Below, one piece after another: positions 24,782 through 31,168 of a DNA stretch of 64,000 bases. The DNA lies in assembly GCA_007844125.1 (NCBI GenBank), contig CM017563.1, forward strand, positions 14,925,663 to 14,989,662, in the 5' to 3' direction. The number at the start of each line of letters is the position of its first letter. The first letter of the stretch is position 1. Both the position numbers and the translations under genes were made by a program. Source of the stretch: Sinonovacula constricta. Its lineage: Eukaryota; Mollusca; Bivalvia; Cardiida; Solecurtidae. The notes beneath the pieces are model-generated. The model made no database searches, was not told the origin of the DNA, and saw only the letters and a program-made list of their open reading frames with translations.

Positions 24782-27700
24782 CATCATCATTATTATTATA
24801 ATATATTATATACATTATTATTATTATTATATTTCGACCAATGTAATAATTTTGACATGTCAGCCGAGGCTTATAAGTTCATTTGGATAAATTTCAGGCT
24901 GAAGGAGATGTTCAATCGCAATTGTATTGGTCATACATTTCAGCTATAAACTTCGTGTTTTAAATTGCTTTATGCAAATGACATTAGATTTGTAAATATT
25001 ACTTCAACAAATAATAGATCATGACGGGTACCAAATCCCTCCCTCTGCGAATATGTCAATAACGATTCAATACGCGCAAATCAATAATAATTAGGGATGT
25101 CAAAGGATACTAAATTTGGTATTCGGATATCCGTCGAACGATCCGAATAGTTAATTCTGATGTTGCAGTCGGATGTGTGCGGGGTTACTAACGTTTCCAT
25201 TGACATAATTAAATCGTCATTTCAATGGAAATAATTAAATCAACATTTCCATAGGCATAGGCACTTCATCATTTTTATAATTAATAATATAAAAACATTT
25301 AATTATATCTTTGAATAAGATATGAACTGAGATCATGGAAAATGATGATAGTTTGGTTTTATGCTGTAATTTAAATAATGGCTTGTTTAATTGGGTGGTT
25401 GTTTCAGAGTTATTTGGAAATTACTGTATGCACATTTAATCTTTTTATCATTATAAAATATCTGAGATAGTGTCGATAATGAGAGATTGTGTTCTACATG
25501 TATGTATAATTTATAAGGACTATTTCTGTTTATCGCGCATCATTTGGACCTCAATCGGTGTTTTTGCTATATTTTCAATAATACAATAACTCTAAAAAAA
25601 AAATTTTTACGCTTCGATATATTCTCCGATCTTTTTGGTAGTATATAGTGTTGGAGATACTTTTTGACATTTCGATCACTATTTGTCTATACTTCCAACG
25701 CAGGCCTCTTTAAAGATTATTTGTCATTCTATAAACCCTTCAGTTATCATTTTACGCGAAAGCTGCAGGTAATATTTGTCATTTTCTCGTCTTCTGTTGG
25801 ACATCACTGGAGTATTAGGTTTCCATGTTGCACACTGTTTGTTCTATACAGTGAGAATCAACATTGTACAGTGTAATGAAAAGTGCAAACAGCCCAGTTT
25901 ATACATGCTGAATAAAGGAAAGTGAAAATGTTGATAGCACTTGATGGAGTTAGTCAATTAATCAATTATTAAAGTTAATACCATTTAATGGGATGATGAT
26001 TGAGTACAAGCATCGAGAAATTGATTTTGGAGATGAGCATGGGCAGTAGGGAAATTGTTTTGTGAATTATACAACAGGGGATGAATGCGTTTCTGGTTCT
26101 TTTGTTTAACAAAATGATATTTAAAGCTGGGAGCTGATTGAGTTGAGTAAATAGTGCCCGAAACCATGTTGCTGGTGTGTAATACAAAGAAACATGGTGT
26201 TTATTGAGGCCCTCTTTCAGTTAAAACCCTGTTTACTGAGAAATTGCATAACTACAGATAAAAACTGTTTTCTTGAATTTTCACTCAATTGATGCAGTAC
26301 ATGTATATAGTGATTACACAGTTAAATAACTCCTTTTTGTGGTGCTTGGCGTGGTATCTTCCCATCCAGAGACGGTGTTTACTTCAACCAGGTATAGTGC
26401 TGCCTCCACCTTGGTCGCATTACCAATACAAGTGGGATTATAGAACTTCAAGCCACACTTATTTTACATCGACCAAATCTATGCAAGAAATATCTACCCA
26501 ATCCAAACGTCGAGGGACCCACTCGGAAAATAGTTTGGGGTCTTCCGTTGCTAAAAATTGCCCGTTGTCATTAATGGATAAATGTGTCTTCCTTGATTAC
26601 TATTAACTAATTAATTCGCACTAGGAATTGTTTTGATTGTTAGGGTTCGCGGAAATAACTGATTTAATAACTTCATTTTTTGCAAGTGTTAAGACCGCAG
26701 AGGTAGAAATATAAGCACTTCAAATTAGCCTCGACGCTGGGTTAACACTTTAGCGACGTGGTTTACGTGGCTCCCAAACTTGCGCGGTTAAGCAACGGTT
26801 ACAGTGGCTGGTACTTGGATGGGTGACCGTCGGAATGCGCCGGCCTGCGTTACATTTGTGGCAACGGTGGGATAGTCAACTGCCGGACTGGAGTTGCGTG
26901 CCCACGAAACTTCTTAGGCCAAGTCTCGGGACGAGACTTCTCGGACGGGAAAATAATGTAACAACCGCAGAGTTCGAAATATAAGAACCTCAAACCAACC
27001 TTGCTTTAGCGACGTGGTTTAAACGTCTTCCAAAGCTGCGTGGTTAAGAGAAGATTACCGTGGGGGTGTTCGGTCTTGTCGTTGGAGATTGCTCTGCATA
27101 GCAACGCCAGCAGCGTCTACCGAAGTCGTGTAACGAGTGAATATTTTGCAGACGTAGCCGGAAGTAAGTGTTATTTATCGAGAGCTAATCGAGCATGCAC
27201 AATACAATATTGGGGAGGAAATTTACAAGGGTCGTAACCTAGCTTTAGTTGTTGGTCTTTGTTAACCAATTTAACGTAACTCAATAACTGGAATCATGTT
27301 TTCTATATAACAGAGGTGTTCTGTCTGTTGAAATAATGTGGGCAAACAGCTTAACTATTTATAAACCTGAATTGAAACGCTCCCTGACACAATCAATGAA
27401 AACAATAGAACCGATAATTATAACCATTGTATATAAATGATAATTATGGGTGTGTTTTATTAATATTTAACTAATTTTGTGACTGTTGTGACTGTTTATC
27501 GATCGTTTTTATTTAATTACACATTGGTAATAAATCGAAATAATTGACTATGGAAATACCCATTTAAAAACCATGGGTCAGCAATGAATTGGTTTCATAC
27601 GTGCTGTATTAATCAACTTATCTGTTAGTATAAAGTCACCATATGTTCGGAAAAAACATTGGAGCACATTTTGTTCAGAAAATACATGTACGAGTTTCCT

Positions 27701-28906
27701 CATCTTTAATGTTTCTTTCAAATAATATAATGCTTGAAATATATAGCAACAGTATATAACTTGGTTGCGATAGGACGTATTCAACATAGATGTATTTAAA
27801 ATATCAGACTTCTTTAAGCACCGCTGGCAATGGAAGTATACACACAAAAAACTTCATAAATATTACTTTACATTGATCAAAACATGTATACTAAGGCTGG
27901 ATGGTGTGTTTCTTGTTAAATTGTGTGCACAAGTGTGTTTAATCTAGTCCTTATTTGCGTTCATAAGTAGGTTTCCTGTTGCATCCGTTGTTAGTGAATG
28001 GATTTGACAGCTGTTGCTGTCATGTTTTCAATCTGCAGTGAAGTTATGGTCTTGGCAAATAATTTGTAAATCAAGTAGACTTTGGTTTTGGCTTGGTTGT
28101 TGTTGTTGTTGTTTGTAAGGCGCATCGATTTAATTATGGTAATTTTTGCGACGTCCAGATACTAATGGTGAAGAAGGAATCCTGAACATTGCATAGATAT
28201 ACCCACCATTGTACAGCAAGTGAGATATAATATTCCCTACGTGAAATTCTCGCCCTGGCCGGGACTTGAACGTATGCGGTAAGAGATTGAAGAGGTTCGA
28301 AATTAAACTATATTAAAGTGAGTGTAAGATCCACACATGTATAATACATGTATATGTATAACAATAAATAACGAGGGTTTGAATTTGATTGGCAAAACAA
28401 GTGCGTTATAATTCAAATCAAATGCCTTTATAACATTCTAAAAGGAAGAATGGATGTTCAGCCAGTCTAAGAAACATTTATTTTATACTTTAAATGTATG
28501 TTTTAAATGTAGTATTTCATTAATATTGTATGTGTGTATATATTTGTGTGTGTGCGTGCGTGCGTGCGTGCGTGTGTGTGTGTAAATAAATTGATATATT
28601 TGAATTGTTCATGCACTAAATACTATTTATAACCTACACTTACAACTAAGTTCTTTGCAGATTATCTTGGTAGTAACAAAAATATTGAGGTAAATTAATC
28701 AGCAAATATCGCAGACCCTGGCCAGACAGCTACCAGCCTTTACAAAGCCTTATGAAATTGCGCTTAAAAGGTTTAGATTTAAATAAATTCCAAATTAATT
28801 TTGAATAAAACAACTTACCTATTCTTAAACTATCATCACCATCGGCGACACACTGAGCAAATAACAGAAATAAAATAATCCGCACGAAAATCCCTTTCGA
28901 ATCCAT
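5637..28906 (-). CDS. Ionotropic glutamate receptor family subunit, 18 coding exons (gene-level entry)
   Basis: Ligand-gated cation channel subunit of the iGluR/IR superfamily, acting at the plasma membrane. Coding exons, 5' to 3' on the minus strand: 28819-28906, 20921-21043, 20523-20624, 20262-20404, 19579-19691, 19079-19188, 18393-18583, 16383-16568, 15748-15858, 13760-13957, 12756-12859, 11944-12040, 11156-11333, 10002-10160, 9121-9344, 8352-8484, 7166-7298, 5637-5898. All introns are GT-AG, all phases agree and the sum is 2655 bp (884 aa plus stop), the usual iGluR length. Order: signal peptide about 1-23, amino-terminal domain about 27-430, S1 about 445-570, M1 about 573-593, pore loop about 621-636, M3 about 646-672, S2 about 676-835, M4 about 841-864, short tail. 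Cys767 and Cys822 match the conserved S2 disulfide. Odd: Lys537 where glutamate-binding members have Arg, Cys633 at the Q/R site, and gate TYCGNLIAF instead of SYTANLAAF. The subfamily (delta-like, kainate-like or protostome IR) cannot be fixed without a tree. UTRs and promoter are unresolved. Confidence 0.93.
6303..6530 (+). mobile_element. tRNA-derived SINE, family 2
   Basis: Head GGGCGCCCGTGGCGTAGTGG followed by TAGAGTCGCC and a B box GGTTCGAGACC, then a body with CAGGTGGTTCTACC and a 3' part with GACGTCGC ... GGTCGCTGCGATGTATTTAA. The same body is found inverted at 14712-14947. The insertion lies in the receptor's last intron (5899-7165). Confidence 0.8.
6874..7104. repeat. CACG/CACA low-complexity tract
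   Basis: Mixed CACACA, CGCACGCA and ACAGACGCAC repeats, giving open frames on both strands (Thr/His and Val/Arg-rich) that I do not regard as genes. Confidence 0.95.
7166..7298 (-). CDS. iGluR exon 17: S2
   Basis: Encodes [20 protein letters not shown] then [16 protein letters not shown]. Asp755 aligns with the Glu (AMPA/kainate) or Asp (NMDA) that binds the ligand amino group. Cys767 is the first half of the conserved S2 disulfide. Acceptor TTGTTTCTAG|GTG, donor AAGCA|GTGAGT. Confidence 0.92.
8352..8484 (-). CDS. iGluR exon 16: S2
   Basis: Encodes [20 protein letters not shown] then [21 protein letters not shown]. Matches the S2 stretch that ends 'G-x-Y-A-F-L-x-E/D'. Acceptor TATCCACAG|ATA, donor GGATAG|GTAAGT. 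Confidence 0.92.
9121..9344 (-). CDS. iGluR exon 15: M3 gate and start of S2
   Basis: Encodes [20 protein letters not shown]3 with [19 protein letters not shown], and S2 with [14 protein letters not shown]. The segment [11 protein letters not shown] aligns to SYTANLAAFLT, the most conserved iGluR signature. GTIGGSS aligns to the S2 GT-x-x-G-S-T ligand loop. The acceptor CACTTCCAG|GCG is good. The donor lies in a GT run (CAT|GTGTGTGTA); ending at CAT or two codons later both keep frame. Confidence 0.93.
9451..9792. mobile_element. MITE family A, internally shortened copy in receptor intron 14
   Basis: Starts TCAAAGGTGGTATCC and ends GATAACACCTTTAATT. The internal CAACGCTGC ... AGATAGCT ... 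AAGAAAACC block matches other family members. About 340 bp against about 500 for a full copy. Confidence 0.75.
10002..10160 (-). CDS. iGluR exon 14: M1 and pore loop
   Basis: Encodes the rest of M1 ([20 protein letters not shown]), a basic cytoplasmic loop ([14 protein letters not shown]) and the pore helix [14 protein letters not shown]. The family has NSxWFxxGAxMQQG, so Cys633 sits at the Q/R editing position. Acceptor TTTTTTCACAG|CTG is strong; donor TCAGG|GTAAGA. Confidence 0.95.
11156..11333 (-). CDS. iGluR exon 13: S1 binding core and start of M1
   Basis: Encodes [20 protein letters not shown], then [18 protein letters not shown] and FKWEVHVAI entering M1. In glutamate-binding members this block reads A-P-L-T-I-T-x-x-R-x-x-x-I-D-F-S-x-P-F. 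Here the Pro is kept (530), Thr is Ser (532), and the Arg position is Lys (537). Acceptor AATTTTCAG|GAA, donor TATCG|GTACAG. Confidence 0.95.
11944..12040 (-). CDS. iGluR exon 12: S1
   Basis: Encodes [19 protein letters not shown] then [12 protein letters not shown]. It follows the family pattern Y-x-L-x-x-x-x-D-x-K-W-G ... G-L-I-G-x-L. Donor CGCAGG|GTATGA leaves in phase 0, so the join reads [12 protein letters not shown]. Confidence 0.93.
12202..12450 (+). mobile_element. tRNA-derived SINE, family 3, 5'-truncated, in receptor intron 11
   Basis: Begins inside the tRNA-like head (CCCCGGGTTCGTTCCGGGGC, a B-box hairpin). It shares its body with 51264-51570: ATAGCTCCCTTGCTGACG, TGCGGTGTCAGG, GGTATCATGCC, AAGTGGACACC, ending ACCCCAATAAAG. 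Confidence 0.8.
12756..12859 (-). CDS. iGluR exon 11: S1 ligand-binding half
   Basis: Encodes [20 protein letters not shown] then [15 protein letters not shown]. It matches the family pattern 'xxPFVM ... GFCxDLLxELxxxLxF' that opens S1. Acceptor TATTACAG|TAC, donor TTTTAC|GTGAGT. Confidence 0.95.
12995..13287. repeat. 35-bp minisatellite, about 8 units, in receptor intron 10
   Basis: Unit contains AATTGTAAATAGACAGGGAC followed by GGTTTATTTAAAAT. AGACA anchors recur every 35 bp (13081, 13116). The outer units are diverged. Confidence 0.93.
13565..13720. repeat. Short degenerate tandem repeat, about 4 units, in receptor intron 10
   Basis: Units of about 40 bp contain TTTTCTTGTAAATATGTGTT followed by TAAGGAATAG. 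The first two are nearly identical and the later ones decay. It ends about 40 bp from exon 10. Confidence 0.8.
13760..13957 (-). CDS. iGluR exon 10: end of amino-terminal domain and linker to S1
   Basis: Exactly 66 codons (residues 390-455), phase 0. Encodes [35 protein letters not shown], and the linker RTFLVSTLE that leads into S1. Acceptor TTGTGCCAG|ACG, donor CTCGAG|GTCGGT. This exon is more GC-rich than its flanks. Confidence 0.92.
14712..14947 (-). mobile_element. tRNA-derived SINE, family 2, in receptor intron 9
   Basis: Reading the minus strand: head GTATCGGCGTAGTGGTGGAG, B box GGGTTCGAGTCC, body GGTGGTTCTACC, and tail GGTCGGTGCGATGTATCTCA. Same order as the copy at 6303-6530. Confidence 0.82.
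15748..15858 (-). CDS. iGluR exon 9: amino-terminal domain
   Basis: Exactly 37 codons, phase 0. Encodes [20 protein letters not shown] then [15 protein letters not shown]. The first part of this exon matches the long helix that ends the second lobe. Acceptor TTAATTGCAG|TTG, donor GTTCAC|GTAAGT. Confidence 0.87.
16383..16568 (-). CDS. iGluR exon 8: amino-terminal domain
   Basis: Exactly 62 codons, phase 0 at both ends. Encodes [27 protein letters not shown] and [18 protein letters not shown]. Acceptor TATTTTCCAG|GCC, donor ACGAAG|GTAATT. Confidence 0.9.
16640..17334. mobile_element. MITE family A copy interrupted by a SINE
   Basis: The right end GCAAACTGTCGGATACCACC is intact at 17311-17334. 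The inner block (GAGCAACGCTGCACAGTTAG, then TGGTCACTTACTTTTGAG) lies on the far side of an inserted family 1 SINE. The left end is degraded. Confidence 0.7.
16988..17265 (-). mobile_element. tRNA-derived SINE, family 1, full-length, nested in a MITE
   Basis: Reading the minus strand: tRNA-like head GGCCGCAATAGCTCAGGTGG then TAGACCGTCGACTTGCGG and a B-box relic, then AAGACTTTAAAGTTGGTAGT and a body ending TGCCGGCAAATCACAAACCC. Two further copies lie at 30451-30688 and 38250-38529. Confidence 0.88.
17761..18242. mobile_element. MITE family A, full-length copy in receptor intron 7
   Basis: Left end AAAGTTGGTATCCGACAGTT; right end GGGCAAAGTGTCACCTTTAA. Internal GAGCCACGCTGCAGAGATAG is the reverse complement of the landmark in the copy at 2489-2988. 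Confidence 0.85.
18393..18583 (-). CDS. iGluR exon 7: amino-terminal domain
   Basis: Encodes [19 protein letters not shown] through [10 protein letters not shown]. Contains the strand MMVVFNID and the strand/helix [12 protein letters not shown]. Acceptor CATTTTTCAG|AGC, donor CTTATG|GTAAGG, leaving in phase 0. Confidence 0.9.
19079..19188 (-). CDS. iGluR exon 6: amino-terminal domain
   Basis: Encodes [19 protein letters not shown] through [12 protein letters not shown]. The pattern 'helix LLQHLMWNY then strand VFVVHD' is the usual lobe-2 alpha/beta step of iGluR amino-terminal domains. Acceptor TTGTTTCAG|ACG, donor AATCAG|GTTAAT. Confidence 0.88.
19579..19691 (-). CDS. iGluR exon 5: acidic loop of the amino-terminal domain
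   Basis: Encodes [18 protein letters not shown] through [11 protein letters not shown] and the first two bases of a Ser codon. It is acidic, contains two Cys, and is probably a surface loop. Acceptor ATATTAG|TCC, donor ATGTC|GTATGT. The next exon restores frame exactly. Confidence 0.83.
19845..19982. repeat. (TA)n microsatellite in receptor intron 4
   Basis: About 138 bp of TA interrupted by one TAGATAGATA motif. Confidence 0.98.
20262..20404 (-). CDS. iGluR exon 4: amino-terminal domain
   Basis: Encodes [19 protein letters not shown] through [11 protein letters not shown]. The stretch [14 protein letters not shown] resembles the central strand of the periplasmic-binding-like amino-terminal fold. 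Leaves in phase 0 with donor CTTCA|GTAAGG. Confidence 0.85.
20523..20624 (-). CDS. iGluR exon 3: amino-terminal domain
   Basis: Encodes [19 protein letters not shown] through LQLMPPK. It joins exon 2 as VYNAVEEF and exon 4 as PPKALRLDED, both natural for the fold. The donor AAAAG|GTCCGT is moderate. The acceptor GTTGCCCAG|TGG has no clear pyrimidine tract and abuts a perfect 17-bp tandem duplication (20628-20661), so this is the least certain boundary in the model. Confidence 0.75.
20628..20661. repeat. Perfect 17-bp tandem duplication at the exon 3 acceptor
   Basis: GGCAACATCCGGATCTT occurs at 20628-20644 and again at 20645-20661. On the minus strand this fills the place where a branch point and pyrimidine tract would be expected, immediately before the proposed acceptor AG (20625-20626). 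Confidence 0.95.
20921..21043 (-). CDS. iGluR exon 2: start of amino-terminal domain
   Basis: Enters and leaves in phase 1. Encodes [15 protein letters not shown] through [16 protein letters not shown], the first beta strand and helix of the bilobed amino-terminal domain. Acceptor GGCGTTTAG|GTG and donor AATGCAG|GTCAGT are both good. Confidence 0.88.
21255..24459 (+). mobile_element. Decayed non-LTR retrotransposon (LINE) in receptor intron 1
   Basis: Reverse-transcriptase remnants lie in order: a linker with [16 protein letters not shown] at about 21545-21600; RT motifs with [19 protein letters not shown] and [12 protein letters not shown] at 22083-22418; [19 protein letters not shown], then the catalytic [10 protein letters not shown] near 22546-22580; and the thumb [15 protein letters not shown]-terminal zinc-knuckle-like [17 protein letters not shown] is near 23520-23575. 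Frames are broken by stops and frameshifts (for example at 22416 and 22633). The endonuclease domain is missing, so the copy is 5'-truncated. It probably ends at AATAAAGTTCTGTTCTGTTC near 24432-24459, a polyA signal plus TTCTG tandem tail. The clade (CR1, Jockey, RTE-like) is not resolved. Confidence 0.88.
22083..22706 (+). pseudogene. Broken reverse-transcriptase core of the LINE
   Basis: Fingers and palm of the RT domain. The frame is interrupted by a stop after HSEFF (22416-22418) and another near 22633. The active-site FADD is intact, but the enzyme cannot be made from this copy. Confidence 0.85.
24656..24800. repeat. (GT)n then (TTA)n compound microsatellite
   Basis: GTGCGT/GT repeats to about 24711, then about 22 TTA units and a few TCA units. 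The Tyr or Ile runs in open frames here are artefacts. Confidence 0.97.
24801..26691. other. Receptor intron 1 interior without recognised feature
   Basis: AT-rich, with no exon, RNA gene or clear transposon end seen. Open frames of 60-105 codons lack domains and splice context. Confidence 0.5.
26692..26961 (+). mobile_element. 5S rRNA-derived SINE-like repeat, copy 1
   Basis: Contains GGTTAAGCAACGGTTACAGT, then GGCTGGTACTTGGATGGGTG and ACCG, closely matching the 5S rRNA internal promoter (A box AGTTAAGCA and C box around TACTTGGATGGGTGACC). The flanks depart from 5S rRNA, so it is a derived repeat rather than a gene. The 3' part contains AAGTCTCGGGACGAGACTTC, a hairpin. Confidence 0.78.
26962..27238 (+). 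mobile_element. 5S rRNA-derived SINE-like repeat, diverged copy 2
   Basis: Starts ACCGCAGAGTTCGAAATATA, parallel to copy 1 (ACCGCAGAGGTAGAAATATA), and shares TTTAGCGACGTGGTTTA and GCGTGGTTAAG. The C-box region has decayed. It lies directly downstream of copy 1 at a spacing of 270 bp. Confidence 0.65.
28146..28300 (-). mobile_element. Degenerate tRNA-derived SINE, family 2-like
   Basis: Ends resemble family 2 in order (GCGACGTCCAGATA ... GTGAAGAAGGA ... GGCCGGGACTTGAACGTATG ... CGGTAAGAG). The B-box remnant is visible on the minus strand. Weakly preserved. Confidence 0.5.
28535..28582. repeat. (TG/CG)n microsatellite
   Basis: GTGTGTGTGCGTGCGTGCGT followed by a GTGT run. Confidence 0.9.
28819..28906 (-). 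CDS. iGluR exon 1: start and signal peptide
   Basis: Encodes residues 1-29 plus the first base of codon 30. MDSKG is followed by a hydrophobic run ([15 protein letters not shown]), a typical signal peptide, then DDSLRI. Donor AATAG|GTAAGTTG is strong. It joins exon 2 to give LRIGVIAD, a usual start of the iGluR amino-terminal domain. An in-frame ATG 33 bases upstream would prepend 11 residues; I chose the downstream ATG because it puts the hydrophobic core near the N-terminus. The following intron (7.8 kb) is by far the longest in the gene. Confidence 0.85.
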
Positions 28907-29621
28907 CTCATCGTTAAAAGAGTATATTACAATAAACATTTGATTGGTAAATTACACCAACCGTTGTCGTTGTCACGTGACAATCGCCACTGTTTAATGT
29001 TTATCTCCATGGAAAAGAATAAATTTGTTTTCATTTCAGGTTATCTCTATCAGTGACTAAACTATCAGATAATGAACAACGCCACACAGCTTTATGAGTG
29101 AACGTAACCAGAATCCGACGAAGGCAAATGATTGGTCTCTTCGGCACATCTAAAATACTTTAATCAATTACAATAATCGTCCGGTTTAAATTCGCCTAGT
29201 TAAATACATCGACATGACTGTTTTAGACATTTTTTTTTTTCTTTTTCTCAAACAATATCTAGAGGGTCGTTGTCACAATATATACATACTACATAAAAAG
29301 TATAAAAATGAAGTGTAGACAAATTATTAGTGCTACACCTGATGATTGGGATGTTTAATCAATAGTCAACTGATGAAACGAACAGAATCACGGCCATAAC
29401 AGTGTGTGTGTACTCGAATCTTTCAGTCGTGGACAAACTATAAGTACAGATTAAGTAAAGTTCGAGATCAACCAGAGGTTTGAAATTTGGTATTTTTAAT
29501 TGCCCACAGTTTCAAAACCGCAATTTATGAATCATACCAGTGGAAGACAAAAAGGTTGCCTCAAAGACTAATCCACGCTGAAAATTTCACTCGAAGAAAC
29601 AAAACTCAAAATGTGTATTTG

Positions 29622-29712
29622 GTGTTTTACAACACACCGACACTTGATAAGTCATGCGGCGCCGAATACGATGACAAATATCAGAAAAATATAAATATAA
29701 AATATACAAAAT
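29622..29712. mobile_element. Fragment of an interspersed repeat shared with 63775-63900
   Basis: ACACACCGACACTTGATAAG then TCATGCGGCGCCGAATACGA closely matches ACACCGACACTTAATAGGAC then ATACGGCGCCGAATATAA near the right edge of the window. Family unknown. Confidence 0.65.
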
Positions 29713-29889
29713 ATTAGAATGAAAACGGTTTGAGAGTGTGCATGTGAGTCAATCCTGTTAACCACGATAGGGATTCTGGAGGTGAACATTATACATTATA
29801 CAGTATATCAAATTTAAAGGTGGTAAATTAGTTTTAACCTATTTATTTATAGTCGATTGGGAAACAAGTTCTTTTAACTTAAATTAATC

Positions 29890-30065
29890 CCTCTCGACTG
29901 TCCACTTCCTGGGTAGAACCAGTACTCAGGTACTAAATACCTGGAGCAACGTGCAGTAAACAGTCTTGCTCAAGGACTAACATCAAGTGGTCAGTTTCGG
30001 GGTTCGAACCCGGGACCCTCCGATCCGGAGTCCAACGTATTAACCACTAGACCACGAGTGCCGAC
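29890..30065 (-). mobile_element. tRNA-derived SINE, family 4
   Basis: Reading the minus strand: GTCGGCACTCGTGGTCTAGT then GGTTAATACGTTGGACTCCG and a perfect B box GGGTTCGAACCC, followed by a non-tRNA body ending near CCCAGGAAGTGGACAG. The acceptor stem does not close, so this is a SINE head rather than a tRNA gene. Confidence 0.72.
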
Positions 30066-30068
30066 TTA

Positions 30069-30440
30069 TTAAAGGTGGTATTCCAAGGTTGTCTGTATCG
30101 AATACACTTAAAAATGTCTTACGGCTTTATTCTTTATAAACTCATAGGTTTGTCTACAAATATAAGTAAAGACTGTTTTGACTAACTGTGAAACTGACTA
30201 ACTTTGACTCAATAGTAACTAACTGTGCAGCGAGGCTCAGACAGGAAATACATATCTGTGATGGCGAGTGGGGTGTTCCTTTATGTTTCATATAGATGTA
30301 TGACATCAATAATATCCATATCGCGTGTACTTTGCGGGTAATAGGTTATTTCGTAGTTTGGTTCAAACTCTCCGAAACTAATTTCACCAGTTTGTAAGTA
30401 TTAAATACATGTCACAATATAGTATGCTTGTTTGCTGGGG
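30069..30440. mobile_element. MITE family A copy
   Basis: Starts TTAAAGGTGGTATTCC and contains AACTGTGCAGCGAGGCTCAG, the family landmark. The right end is degraded (TTCAAACTCTCCGAAACTAA). A second left-half fragment follows the SINE from about 30699 to 30880 (CTATAAATAAGCACGATGGG). Confidence 0.7.
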
Positions 30441-30450
30441 ATCTGGGATG

Positions 30451-30688
30451 TGATGGGATTAGCCGGCCTTTTTGCCGATACTGCGCAGCGGCATTTCTAT
30501 CATTATAGCACAGGAGCATTTCTATCATTATAGCACAGGAGCACTTATGAGGTGCCCAGGGACTGAACCCGGCCGGTCCATTTTACTGACACCGACGAGT
30601 CAGACGTAATGCTGTCCCCTTAGCCCCGAGCGTAGGAGGGAAGCCACTACTACCAATTTTAAAGTCTTTGGTTTGACACGGCCGGTGA
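30451..30688 (-). mobile_element. tRNA-derived SINE, family 1, 5'-truncated, with target-site duplication
   Basis: The body matches 16988-17265 (ATTAGCCGGCCTTTTTGCCG ... CAAAGACTTTAAAA on opposite sense), but the tRNA head is absent. ATCTGGGATG flanks it at 30441-30450 and 30689-30698. Confidence 0.85.
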
Positions 30689-31049
30689 ATCTGGGATGGA
30701 TGTCTATATAAACTAATACCGTAGTCTAAGCAAATACCATTTTAAACACTACCTCAGTGCAACTCATGAATAAATGCTCTTTTATGTTCATTTTTTCCAA
30801 ATCTATAAATAAGCACGATGGGAACTTCCGCTAAAAAATAGATATTGAAGTGACAGCGAAACCGGAACCTCAACTTACCACTACTACTCACAAAGCCATT
30901 AAACCATATTATTGACTGATAAAACCACGTTATAGTTTATATGAAATTCATGATTTTCTATAATGAGACACAGCGAGGGTGGGGTCGTATGTGCCCACAG
31001 GGGAACAAGCTCACAATTGCTAATGGCATCAGAACACGAGTTTAAGTCG

Positions 31050-31168
31050 TTGTTTCCGTTTTGTTTGTTGTTGTTGTTGTTGTTGTTGTTTGTGTTTGTT
31101 TTTTTTATTTTTTTTGTTTTTTTCTTTGTTTTTGCTTTCGACCTTTGATCTCTTATCCCCCCCCCCCT
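31050..31168. repeat. TTG repeat, poly-T and poly-C low-complexity tract
   Basis: TTG repeats, long T runs and a ten-base C run. Confidence 0.9.

Noticed and set aside
26289..26606. 105-codon frame in receptor intron 1
   Set aside because: No recognisable domain, no homologous copy in the window, and it lies within an intron of the opposite-strand gene.
26740..26860. Possible functional 5S rRNA gene
   Set aside because: Only the internal promoter region matches; the 5' third and the 3' end do not, and a second diverged copy lies alongside.
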